Of a stretch of 64,000 nt of DNA, positions 48,972 through 57,210 are shown piece by piece. A program made the position numbers and the translations under genes. The DNA is from an uncultured Latescibacterota bacterium. Its GTDB lineage: Bacteria > Latescibacterota > UBA2968. The notes under the pieces were generated by a model, which worked only from the letters and a program-made list of their open reading frames with translations, was not told the DNA's origin and searched no databases. Numbering within the stretch: position 1 is the stretch's first letter; each line of letters starts with the position of its first letter. The DNA lies in NCBI GenBank assembly GCA_958295785.1, contig OY282377.1, positions 5,210,896 to 5,274,895 on the forward strand. Reading direction: 5' to 3'.

Positions 48972-48987
48972 TGGCACGGGTGTTGCA
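48972..48987 (+). promoter_or_regulatory. rpoN-dependent promoter: Sigma-54 (-24/-12) promoter for hsp20
   Basis: TGGCACGGGTGTTGCA matches the consensus TGGCAC-N5-TTGCA at every conserved position, with GG and GC exactly 10 bases apart. It lies 58 bp before the hsp20 ATG, giving a ~45-nt leader. No enhancer site was identified upstream. Confidence 0.8.
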
Positions 48988-49045
48988 AAAGAAAAGGGGC
49001 GAGAGAAATCATCAATCGTTCCACAACTCACCAAGGAGGTAGGAG

Positions 49046-49465
49046 ATGGCGCTGATTCGTTGGCAACCCCGTGAGTCCTTCGCATTTCACCGCGAGTTGG
49101 GCAATTTGCTGGACACTTGGACGGGCTATGGCGCGGGTTGGCACCCCCGCGTGGATGTGGCCGAATCGGAGCATGACTTCACGGTTCACGCCGAACTGCC
49201 CGGGATTCGCAAGGAAGACATCCAGGTGACGCTCGAAGACAATACGCTCACCATCGAGGGCGAGCGGAAGTGCGAAGACGAGCAGAGGGACAAGCAGTTC
49301 TACCGCAGGGAACGCGCGTACGGGACCTTCAAACGTTCCTTTGGCTTGGGCACAGAAGTCGATACCGACAAAATTGCCGCGACTTACAAGGATGGGATTT
49401 TGACCCTGACCTTGCCCAAGTCCGAAGCGGCAAAGCCCCGCCAGATTGACGTCACAGTGTCTTAA
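49046..49465 (+). CDS. hsp20: Small heat-shock protein (Hsp20/alpha-crystallin)
   Basis: 139 residues with AAGGAGGTAGGAG before the ATG. The alpha-crystallin domain (~45-135) shows PRVDVAESEHDFTVHAELPG, IRKEDIQVTLEDNTLTIEGE, FKRSFGLG and the A-x-x-x-x-G-I-L-T-L motif AATYKDGILTLTLPKSE. A cytoplasmic holdase that passes clients to disaggregases; clpB follows 216 bp downstream. The sigma-54 site upstream suggests non-standard control. Confidence 0.96.
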   Translation: MALIRWQPRESFAFHRELGNLLDTWTGYGAGWHPRVDVAESEHDFTVHAELPGIRKEDIQVTLEDNTLTIEGERKCEDEQRDKQFYRRERAYGTFKRSFGLGTEVDTDKIAATYKDGILTLTLPKSEAAKPRQIDVTVS

Positions 49466-49596
49466 AGGCGGGAGATGTAAGAAGGGAGAAGGCCATCCGA
49501 CACCGCTCCAAGGCAAGGTATGGGCTTCCCGCAGGTAAGACGCGAGAGGATTGGGCGGATTGTTCACCTTTCGCGTCTTGCTTTTGGGGGTGAAGC

Positions 49597-49623
49597 GGAC
49601 AGGCACAGGGGCCTGTCCCTACG
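49597..49623 (+). repeat. Divergent palindromic element copy
   Basis: CGGACAGGCACAGGGGCCTG then TCCCTAC. Both arms changed together (GGACAGG with CCTGTCC), so hairpin pairing is kept although the sequence drifted: a compensatory change. Confidence 0.65.
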
Positions 49624-49681
49624 GGTGATGGGGGAGGGGCCGATAGCCGATAGCTGACTGCTTTTCGCTGGAGAATCAAAA

Positions 49682-52273
49682 ATGGACATGAACAAATTGA
49701 CCGAAAAATCGCACGAGGCCGTGCAGCAGGCGCAGGAGATCGCGTTGCGATATGGGCATTGGGAAGTGGATGGGGAACATCTGTTCGCCGGTTTGATCGA
49801 CCGAGAAGATGGCTTGCCGCGTCGCATGCTCTCGCGCATGCAAGTGCCATGCGATGCCCTCAAATCGGAGATTGAAAACGCACTGGCGCGGTTGCCCAAG
49901 GTCTCAGGCCCTGGCGTTGAGCGCGGCAAAATTTACGCGACGCCGCGTTTTCAAAAGCTGTTTTTGGCAGCCGAAGAGGAAGCGCGCAGGCTGAGGGATG
50001 AATACGTCTCGGTCGAGCATCTGTTGTTGGCCCTGATCGGCGAGGGCGATCAAACGCCGGCGGGGCGCATCTTGAAGCAGTACGACATCACGCGGGACAA
50101 TTTTCTGTCTGTGCTGATGCAGGTGCGCGGCAATCAGCGCGTGACGAGTGCCCATCCCGAAGTGGCGTATGAAGCCCTCGAAAAATACGGCGTTGATCTC
50201 GTTGCCGAAGCGCGCAAGGGCAAATTGGATCCCGTGATTGGGCGCGATAGTGAAATTCGCCGCGTGATTCGCATTTTGTCGCGCAAGACAAAAAATAATC
50301 CGGTGCTGATCGGCGAACCGGGCGTGGGCAAAACCGCGATTATCGAGGGCTTGGCACAGCGGATTGTGCGCGGCGATGTGCCCGAGTGGCTCAAAGATCG
50401 GTCGGTCTTTTCGCTGGACATGGGCGCGCTGATGGCCGGGGCCAAATACCGAGGCGAATTTGAAGAGCGGTTGAAAGCCGTGTTGAACGAGATCAAACAA
50501 AGCGATGGTCACATCTTGTTGTTCATCGACGAGGTTCACACCATTGTGGGCGCGGGCAAAACAGAGGGATCGACAGATGCGGGCAATATGCTCAAGCCGA
50601 TGCTGGCGCGCGGGGAATTGCACTGCATTGGGGCGACAACGCTGGATGAACACCGCCAATATCTCGAAAAAGACGCCGCGTTGGAACGCCGCTTTCAACC
50701 CGTGATGGTCGATGCGCCGTCTGTGGAGGATTCCATTTCGATTTTGCGCGGTTTGCGCGAGCGGTTCGAGGTTCACCACGGAGTGCGGATTCAGGACAAC
50801 GCGCTGGTCAATGCAGTGGTGTTGGCAGATCGCTACATTTCGGATCGGTTTTTGCCCGACAAGGCCATCGATCTCGTGGATGAAGCCTGCGCGACGGTGC
50901 GTACAGAAATCGATTCCATGCCGTCTGAGTTGGACGCCGTGACCCGCCGCGTGATGCAACTCGAAATTGAAGACGCCGCGCTGCAACAAGAAAGAGATCA
51001 GGCGAGCCGAGAGCGGTTGGCAGAACTTCAAAGGGAATTGGCCGATTTGCAGGAGCGGGCAGATGTCATGCGCGTGCAGTGGGAAAGCGAAAAGCGAGCC
51101 CTCGATGAGGTGCGGGGCTTGCGCGAGGAAATTGAACGGACCAAGCGCGAGGTCGAAGCGGCCGAGCGGCAGTACGATCTCCATCGCGCCGCCGCGTTGA
51201 AGCACGGTATCTTGCCCGGGTTGGAACAAAAACTCAAAGTTGCCGAAAGTCTGTCCACATCGGACAACCGCTTGTTGCGCGAGGAGGTGACAGAAGGGGA
51301 AATCGCCGAGACCGCGTCGCGGTGGACGGGTGTGCCGGTTGCGCGATTGGTGGAAGGCGAACGCAAAAAATTGCTGCGATTGGACGATATTTTGCACGAG
51401 CGCGTCATCGGGCAAGACGAGGCCGTGTCTTTGGTGGCCGATGCGGTGATTCGCGCACGCACGGGGATCAAAGACCCGCGTCGTCCCATCGGTTCGTTCA
51501 TCTTTTTGGGGCCGACCGGCGTTGGCAAGACCGAATTGGCGCGCACCTTGGCCCACGCGCTTTTCGACAGCGAAGACAGTGTGATCCGCATCGACATGAG
51601 CGAATACATGGAAAAGCACGCGGTGTCGCGGTTGATCGGCGCGCCGCCGGGGTATATCGGCTATGGCGAAGGCGGGCAGTTGACAGAGGCCGTGCGCCGC
51701 AAGCCGTATTCGGTGATTTTGTTCGACGAGGTCGAAAAAGCCCACTGCGATGTGTTCCATGTGTTGTTGCAGTTGCTCGACGAGGGTCGCCTGACCGATG
51801 CCCAAGGGCATGTGGTGGATTTTAAGAATACCTTGGTGATTATGACGTCGAACATCGGGTCGCCCTATATGCTCGAGGGCGTGACCGAGGCCGGCGATAT
51901 CCGTGCATCTGCCCGCGATGCGGTGATGGCGGAATTGCGACGGCATTTCAGGCCCGAATTTCTCAACCGCATAGATGATATCGCGTTGTTCAAACCCCTG
52001 TTGTTGTCCGAGATCGCGCGCATTGTGGATCTGCTGATTGCGGATTTGAACAACCGATTGTCCGACCGGCAAATTGGCCTCTCACTGACGGCGGATGCAA
52101 AGGCGTTTATCGCCCGCAGTGGATTTGATCCCATCTTTGGCGTGCGCCCCCTCAAGCGGTTCTTGCAACGCGAATTGGAGACGCGCATTGGCCGCGCCTT
52201 GCTCAGTGGCGATATCGCAGACGGATCGCAGATTGAAGTGGAGGTGGCAGATGGGGAATTGGTGGTAAAATAG
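49682..52273 (+). CDS. clpB: ATP-dependent disaggregase ClpB
   Basis: 863 residues, the normal ClpB length. Clp_N domain 1-150, first AAA module with Walker A GEPGVGKT (211-218), then the long coiled-coil M domain (~400-525, rich in Glu/Arg: [20 protein letters not shown]), which separates ClpB from ClpA/C. The second AAA module has GPTGVGKT near 610 and [11 protein letters not shown]. It rescues aggregated proteins with Hsp70 and small Hsps in the cytoplasm. It lacks a separate obvious promoter and could be read with hsp20. Confidence 0.95.
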   Translation: MDMNKLTEKSHEAVQQAQEIALRYGHWEVDGEHLFAGLIDREDGLPRRMLSRMQVPCDALKSEIENALARLPKVSGPGVERGKIYATPRFQKLFLAAEEEARRLRDEYVSVEHLLLALIGEGDQTPAGRILKQYDITRDNFLSVLMQVRGNQRVTSAHPEVAYEALEKYGVDLVAEARKGKLDPVIGRDSEIRRVIRILSRKTKNNPVLIGEPGVGKTAIIEGLAQRIVRGDVPEWLKDRSVFSLDMGALMAGAKYRGEFEERLKAVLNEIKQSDGHILLFIDEVHTIVGAGKTEGSTDAGNMLKPMLARGELHCIGATTLDEHRQYLEKDAALERRFQPVMVDAPSVEDSISILRGLRERFEVHHGVRIQDNALVNAVVLADRYISDRFLPDKAIDLVDEACATVRTEIDSMPSELDAVTRRVMQLEIEDAALQQERDQASRERLAELQRELADLQERADVMRVQWESEKRALDEVRGLREEIERTKREVEAAERQYDLHRAAALKHGILPGLEQKLKVAESLSTSDNRLLREEVTEGEIAETASRWTGVPVARLVEGERKKLLRLDDILHERVIGQDEAVSLVADAVIRARTGIKDPRRPIGSFIFLGPTGVGKTELARTLAHALFDSEDSVIRIDMSEYMEKHAVSRLIGAPPGYIGYGEGGQLTEAVRRKPYSVILFDEVEKAHCDVFHVLLQLLDEGRLTDAQGHVVDFKNTLVIMTSNIGSPYMLEGVTEAGDIRASARDAVMAELRRHFRPEFLNRIDDIALFKPLLLSEIARIVDLLIADLNNRLSDRQIGLSLTADAKAFIARSGFDPIFGVRPLKRFLQRELETRIGRALLSGDIADGSQIEVEVADGELVVK

Positions 52274-52292
52274 GGGCGGCGCCCCCGCCCGT
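52271..52292 (-). repeat. Short palindromic element copy
   Basis: TAGGGGCGGCGCCCCCGCCC; its first bases form the clpB stop codon, so this element fused to the end of the gene. Confidence 0.7.
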
Positions 52293-52308
52293 CGTCTTCA
52301 GGTCGCTC

Positions 52309-52345
52309 AACCCCACAGAATGAATTGATTTTGTGGGGTTTTTTT
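52309..52345 (+). terminator. Rho-independent terminator after clpB
   Basis: AACCCCACA (52309-52317) pairs with TGTGGGGTT (52332-52340), followed by five more T. Confidence 0.9.
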
Positions 52346-52493
52346 GTGTACCGACGGTCCATCTTTGTACGCGCTTTCTCCAGAAAAACATTTGGTGCGT
52401 TTGAAAGCGCGTTGTATTTTTGAAAAAATAAATGCGAGATGTAAGGAGGCGAACCTCTCGCTTCTCGCTTTTTGCCGATGAAAGGAGTAAGCG

Positions 52494-53936
52494 ATGCGGA
52501 GAGCGAAAATTGTGAGTACGTTTGGGCCTGCCAGTTCGTCCGCGCAGGTGATCGAGCAATTGGTTGCGGCCGGGGTGGATGTTTTCAGGCTCAATTTTTC
52601 ACACGGCACGCGGGCCGAACACGCGGAAAATGTCGGGCGCATTCGGCAGATTGCGGACAAAATGCAGCGGCGCGTGGCGATTTTGCAGGATTTGCAAGGG
52701 CCGAAAATTCGGGTGGGAAAATTGGCAGAGGACGCCATTGAATTGCAGGCGGGCAACAAGCTGACAGTGACCACGCGAGAAACCCCGGGAGATGCCGCGT
52801 GCGTCTCGACGACCTACTCGGGATTACCCCGAGATGTGAAGCCCTCGGATCGCGTGTTGCTCGATGATGGGCATATTGAGTTGGTGGTGCGCGAGGTCTA
52901 TGGCACGGAGGTCGTGTGCGAAGTGGTGGTGGGTGGGGTGTTGAAATCCAACAAGGGCATCAATCTGCCCGGGGTGCGGGTCAGCGCGCTTTCTCTGACC
53001 GGCAAAGATCGAGACGATCTCGATATGGGCATTGCATTGGGCGTGGATTACGTCGCCCTGTCTTTTGTGCGAGAACCCGAAGATGTGCAGGAGGTTCAAC
53101 ACATTATTGCGCGGACGGGCAAAGCCATTCCCGTGATTGCAAAGCTGGAACGCGCCGAGGCTGTGGATCACCTCGAAGGCATTTTGGACGCAGCCGATGG
53201 GGTGATGGTCGCCCGAGGCGATTTGGGCGTGGAATTATCGCCCGAAGATGTGCCCGTGATTCAAAAGCGCGTGATTTCAGCGGCCAACCGCGCGGGGGTG
53301 TTCGTGATTACGGCCACGCAGATGCTGGAGTCGATGACCGATCATCCGAGGCCCACGCGGGCAGAAGCGTCCGATGTTGCCAATGCGATTTTCGACGGCA
53401 CGGATGCGGTGATGCTCTCGGGCGAGACCGCGATTGGCAAATATCCCGTGCAAACCGTGCAGATGATGGCCCGAATTATTGAAACGGCCGAGGCGAGCAT
53501 GGAACTCGCGCCGCCCATTTTGAATGCCCATGCCCCCCATATCAGCACGGGCTTGGACGCGTCGCGCTCGTTTTCCGATGCCATTGGACAGGCCGCAGCC
53601 GCGGTCTCTGCGGCGGTGTCGCCCAAAGCCATTGTCGCATTTACCCAATCGGGTGCCACAGCGCGTCTGATTTCAAAGCGCAGACCGCGCACGCCCATTA
53701 TTGCGTTTACCCCGAGTGAGCGAATCTGTCGCCAACTGTGCTTGTGCTGGGGCGTTGAACCCCGTCAAATCACGTTGATCGACGATACGGATCGCATGGT
53801 TGCCGAAGTGGAAGCGCGGTTGCTCGCCGAGGGCAATGTGCGCGTTGGGGATACGCTGGTGATTTTGGCCGGCGCGCCCATCACCGCAAGGGCCGAGACC
53901 AATTTGCTGAAATTGCACCGGATTGGGGCCGTTTAG
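52494..53936 (+). CDS. pyk: Pyruvate kinase
   Basis: 480 residues, AAAGGAG 7 nt upstream. Landmarks: RRAKIVSTFGPASSSAQVIE, FRLNFSHGTRAEH (K/Mg site region), ILQDLQGPKIRVG, LDMGIALGVDYVALSFVREP, VIAKLERAEAVDHL with the catalytic Lys, MVARGDLGVELS and ITATQMLESM. It converts PEP and ADP to pyruvate and ATP, feeding the pyruvate dehydrogenase encoded elsewhere in the window. The BamA-like gene starts 11 bp after its stop, an unusual operon partner. Confidence 0.97.
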   Translation: MRRAKIVSTFGPASSSAQVIEQLVAAGVDVFRLNFSHGTRAEHAENVGRIRQIADKMQRRVAILQDLQGPKIRVGKLAEDAIELQAGNKLTVTTRETPGDAACVSTTYSGLPRDVKPSDRVLLDDGHIELVVREVYGTEVVCEVVVGGVLKSNKGINLPGVRVSALSLTGKDRDDLDMGIALGVDYVALSFVREPEDVQEVQHIIARTGKAIPVIAKLERAEAVDHLEGILDAADGVMVARGDLGVELSPEDVPVIQKRVISAANRAGVFVITATQMLESMTDHPRPTRAEASDVANAIFDGTDAVMLSGETAIGKYPVQTVQMMARIIETAEASMELAPPILNAHAPHISTGLDASRSFSDAIGQAAAAVSAAVSPKAIVAFTQSGATARLISKRRPRTPIIAFTPSERICRQLCLCWGVEPRQITLIDDTDRMVAEVEARLLAEGNVRVGDTLVILAGAPITARAETNLLKLHRIGAV

Positions 53937-53947
53937 GGGATTGTGTT

Positions 53948-55699
53948 GTGATCATGCGTTACGCCAATTTTTTGTTATGTGCCGCAGTGTATGCGATCCC
54001 CATTCGCATACACGGACAGACCGCGCCAGACGCGCCCATTGTGAGGTGGCTCGATATTTCGGGCAATCGGGAGATTTCAACGGGCGAACTGAAGGCCCTG
54101 ATGGGCGCGCGCGCCTCGGCCTGGTACGATTTTTTGCCCTATATCCACGCGCGCAGATACGATCCCGCCATCTTTGCATCTGATCTGGCACGCTTGCAAA
54201 CGCATTACCGCGACCGGGGGTATTTGGATGCAGCGGTCGATTCCGCTATTGCACGCTTGAGCGAGGATGAGATCGGCCTGACCATACGCATCGCAGAAGG
54301 GCCGCTGACGCGCATTGACAAGGCGTCCGTGATGGGCGGTGAAGATGTCGAGAACGCTTTTGGACAACTCGAGGGCAAACCATTGTCGCGCGATCTCATC
54401 AGCCAAAGCGTTTCTCGCATCCTGAGCGCGTTGCGCGATAGGGGCTATGCGTTTGCCCGCGGCGAGGTCGAGACCGAGATTTTGGCACAACGGGCCGACC
54501 TGGTTCTCAATCTCGCGCCCGGCCCCGTGTGCAGCGTGCGTGCGGTTCAGATATCGGGCAACAAAGCCGTGTCTGAGCGGGTCATCATGCGCGGGTTGAC
54601 ATTCAAAGCCGGGGCACAATTCAAAGAACGGGCGTTGCAAAACAGCCAGCACCAACTCTACCGTGCGGGGGTGTTTCGCTCTGTGGCCTTGGGCGTTGCG
54701 GACAGTGTCGCGTCTAAAAATCGGGTGGATGTGAGCGTGCGCGTGTCCGAGCGGCCCTTTCGGGCGTTGCGCTTGGGCGCGGGATACGATACAGATGAAG
54801 ATTTTTGGGCATCGGGCGCGTTGACCCATCGCAATTTTGGCGGAGGCGCGCGCCAACTCCAGTTGTCCGGGCGAATTTCCGGGAAGAACCGGGAAGCGAT
54901 CCTGGGTCTGCGGCAGCCGTATTTTCTCGACAGTCGCAACTATTTGAATATCGGTGGGTTTGTGCAGCGCGAACGCCAAGCCGCGTTCACACAAGACGAG
55001 GTGGGGGGCAATTTGTCTGTGGCGCGCAATATCACCACGGCGACCAATCTGAACGTTCAGTTCAGCGGGGGCGTGGTGGATTTTTCAGCGGATAGCGCGT
55101 TTGCCGAAGCACAGGTCAGATGGCTTTGGGACACGCGAGACGATATTTTTGACCCACAATCGGGCGTGCTCATGCAGTTCACCGTGCGCGAACGGGGGCG
55201 GTTTTTCAGGGCCGATGGCGAGTTTTTGCAGGCGACAGCCGAAGGCCGATGGTTTCGCCCCATCCCGTGGCGAAGTGTGTTGGCGTTGCGCGTGCAGGGG
55301 GGCGTGATTTTTGAACTGGGCAAACCGGGCGGCGTGCCCAATGTCGAGCGGTTTTTTGCGGGCGGGCTGAACAGCGTGCGGGGGTGGCGGTTGAATGCGC
55401 TGGGGCCAAAAAACGCGCAGGGCGAGCCAACGGGCGGTTTGAGCCGCGCAGAGATGAGCTTGGAGATCAGGACGCAGATCATATCTTCTTGGGGTACGGC
55501 CATTTTTTTTGACGCGGGCAATGCCGATCCGGCCTTGGGCGCGTTCAATCTCTGGTCGCTCAAATGGGCGGCTGGCGCGGGCTTGCGCTATTTGAGTCCG
55601 ATTGGCCCGGTCAGGTTCGATGTGGGCTACCGATTGTCGGAAGACACAACCGCAGGCCGGCGCGTGCAGTATCACATCAGCTTGGGGCAGGCGTTTTAA
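53948..55699 (+). CDS. BamA/TamA-like outer-membrane beta-barrel protein with POTRA domains
   Basis: 583 residues from GTG 53948 (ATG 53954 equally possible). Signal peptide ~1-25 ending HGQ. Two to three POTRA domains follow (VRWLDISGNREISTGELKAL; VQISGNKAVSERVIMRGLTF). The C-terminal barrel carries NVERFFAGGLNSVRGWRLNA, the conserved lid-lock motif (VRGW in place of VRGF/Y), and ends with an aromatic F, the outer-membrane sorting signal. At 583 residues it is nearer TamA (577) than BamA (~800). It helps insert or export proteins at the outer membrane. Confidence 0.9.
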   Translation: MIMRYANFLLCAAVYAIPIRIHGQTAPDAPIVRWLDISGNREISTGELKALMGARASAWYDFLPYIHARRYDPAIFASDLARLQTHYRDRGYLDAAVDSAIARLSEDEIGLTIRIAEGPLTRIDKASVMGGEDVENAFGQLEGKPLSRDLISQSVSRILSALRDRGYAFARGEVETEILAQRADLVLNLAPGPVCSVRAVQISGNKAVSERVIMRGLTFKAGAQFKERALQNSQHQLYRAGVFRSVALGVADSVASKNRVDVSVRVSERPFRALRLGAGYDTDEDFWASGALTHRNFGGGARQLQLSGRISGKNREAILGLRQPYFLDSRNYLNIGGFVQRERQAAFTQDEVGGNLSVARNITTATNLNVQFSGGVVDFSADSAFAEAQVRWLWDTRDDIFDPQSGVLMQFTVRERGRFFRADGEFLQATAEGRWFRPIPWRSVLALRVQGGVIFELGKPGGVPNVERFFAGGLNSVRGWRLNALGPKNAQGEPTGGLSRAEMSLEIRTQIISSWGTAIFFDAGNADPALGAFNLWSLKWAAGAGLRYLSPIGPVRFDVGYRLSEDTTAGRRVQYHISLGQAF

Positions 55700-55843
55700 T
55701 CCGCAGATTACGCAACGGATGACGCGGATTAAGCGGATGAAATTGGCGAGGTATTGCATAGAGAAATAGAATTGGCTATACTCTGTGTGTAACTGCTAAT
55801 TTGTGCATCTTTCCGTGGCGGGAAGAAAAAGGAGGCGTTGACG

Positions 55844-56041
55844 ATGGAGAACCCAAAAACAATTGAACACGAGGGCCGCATCTCGCGGCTCGAAGAGATC
55901 ATTGAACAGTTGGGCGTGCGGATGGTGACCATTGAAACGCGCCTGACCTCAATTGAGCGCGGCATCGAGAGCATCAACCGAAAAATTTGGGCAGGATCGA
56001 TTATCATTATCGGCTTGTTGACCAAGATCGCGTTTTTTTGA
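55844..56041 (+). CDS. Small coiled-coil tail-anchored membrane protein, 65 aa
   Basis: ATG 55844 chosen with GGAGG at 55831-55835. Layout: Glu/Arg-rich heptads EGRISRLEEIIEQLGVRMVT then IETRLTSIERGIESIN, and a terminal membrane helix WAGSIIIIGLLTKIAFF. The same design as the five-gene array at 44.5-46 kb, with no clear sequence identity. Stands just before the methyltransferase; no known function. Confidence 0.75.
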   Translation: MENPKTIEHEGRISRLEEIIEQLGVRMVTIETRLTSIERGIESINRKIWAGSIIIIGLLTKIAFF

Positions 56042-56073
56042 GGTGGTGAAAATAAAAGCAACCTGAATGCATG

Positions 56074-56129
56074 TGCTGAACCCTGGCCAGGCTTGATTCA
56101 GTAACACAACTTCAGGCCAGGCTTCAGCA
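56074..56129. promoter_or_regulatory. Inverted repeat, candidate operator of the C5 methyltransferase
   Basis: TGCTGAACCCTGGCC (56074-56088) and GGCCAGGCTTCAGCA (56115-56129) are reverse complements with one mismatch, 26 bp apart. The region has three CCWGG words. It ends 19 bp before the ATG, where a repressor would block transcription or ribosome entry. Confidence 0.55.
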
Positions 56130-56148
56130 TATACTTGGAGGTGGTTGT

Positions 56149-57210
56149 ATGGACAAATTACACAATCGACCCAATGCACAAGTGTTCGATATGTTTTGCA
56201 GCATTGGCGGCTTGACCTACGGGTTGCAGCGGGCTGGCATCTCGGTCAACGCGGGGCTGGACATTGATGGTTCGTGCCGTTTCGCCTATGAAAAAAACTG
56301 CGAGGCGACTTTTATTGAAGCGGATATTCGGGAAATCTCTTTTGCGGATGTTGCAACCTATTTTAGTGATGCGGAATATCGCGTACTGGTCGGTTGCGCG
56401 CCTTGTCAGCCGTTCTCCAGCCATACGAAATTGAGGTCTTATCAAGCGGATGCGAGATGGAATCTGATCGATGAATTTCTGCGAGTAATCCTCGAGGGTC
56501 GGCCGGAGATCGTTTCAATGGAAAATGTGCCCCAACTCATGGGTAAATCTATTTACGATAAATTTAAGCGCGAGTTGACCGATGTGGGGTATAAAGTCTC
56601 TGATGGCGTTCTATCCTGTGCCCAGTTCGGCGTTCCGCAAAGTCGGTCCCGTTTGGTTATGCTGGCGTCTTTGTTGGGACAGATTGATATGCCGAACCCC
56701 ACAACCCATAGCCACCCAACAGTAAGACAGGTAATCGGGCACTTAGAGCCTCTCGAGCCGGGGCAATCAAGCGCGACCGATCCCCTGCATGTTTGCTCTC
56801 GATTAGCACCGATCAACCTAAAACGCATCCGAGCGTCAAAGCCTGGGGGGAGTTGGCGCGATTGGCCGGCGGAATTATTGCCCAATTGCTACAAAAAGGC
56901 CAGCGGCTCGACCTATGGAAGCGTCTATGGCCGTATGCAGTGGGACAAGCCCGCGCCGACGCTGACCACGCAGTTCTATCGCTATGGCACCGGACGCTAT
57001 GGGCATCCCGAACAAGACAGGGCCTTGAGCTTTCGGGAAGGCGCGATCCTCCAAACCTTTCCCGAAGAATATCAGTTTATCGCACCGGGCGAGAAAGCGT
57101 CCTTCTCGAAAATTGGCCGTCAAATCGGCAACGCGGTTCCGCCATCTTTGGGGGTTGCGATTGGCAAAACGATTATAGACCATCTGCGAAAGAGGAAAAA
57201 GAATGCCTAA
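56149..57210 (+). CDS. dcm: DNA (cytosine-5-)-methyltransferase
   Basis: 353 residues with GGAGGTGG before the ATG. Motif I FDMFCSIGGLTYGLQRAGIS, motif IV GCAPCQPFSSHTK with the catalytic Cys, motif VI ENVPQL, motif VIII QSRSRLVMLAS and motif X QIGNAVPPSLGVAIG are all present and in order; GSTYGSVYGRMQWDKPAPTL and RYGHPEQDRALSFREGAILQ lie in the target-recognition half. Recognition site unknown. It overlaps the MORC-like ATPase by 8 bp, forming one restriction-modification operon. Confidence 0.95.
   Translation: MDKLHNRPNAQVFDMFCSIGGLTYGLQRAGISVNAGLDIDGSCRFAYEKNCEATFIEADIREISFADVATYFSDAEYRVLVGCAPCQPFSSHTKLRSYQADARWNLIDEFLRVILEGRPEIVSMENVPQLMGKSIYDKFKRELTDVGYKVSDGVLSCAQFGVPQSRSRLVMLASLLGQIDMPNPTTHSHPTVRQVIGHLEPLEPGQSSATDPLHVCSRLAPINLKRIRASKPGGSWRDWPAELLPNCYKKASGSTYGSVYGRMQWDKPAPTLTTQFYRYGTGRYGHPEQDRALSFREGAILQTFPEEYQFIAPGEKASFSKIGRQIGNAVPPSLGVAIGKTIIDHLRKRKKNA

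Larger units (their letters stand above)
48614..49045. other. 432-bp regulatory/intergenic region upstream of hsp20
   Basis: Contains a palindromic element (48681-48712), AT-rich stretches and a sigma-54-type promoter (48972-48987). No gene and no CIRCE-type inverted repeat seen. Confidence 0.7.

Noticed and set aside
49904-52072. A 722-codon minus-strand frame opposite clpB
   Set aside because: Shadow of a high-GC gene; no family features, and the plus-strand ClpB is unmistakable. The same applies to long minus-strand frames opposite the genes at 461-2271, 18940-20337 and 28861-30372.
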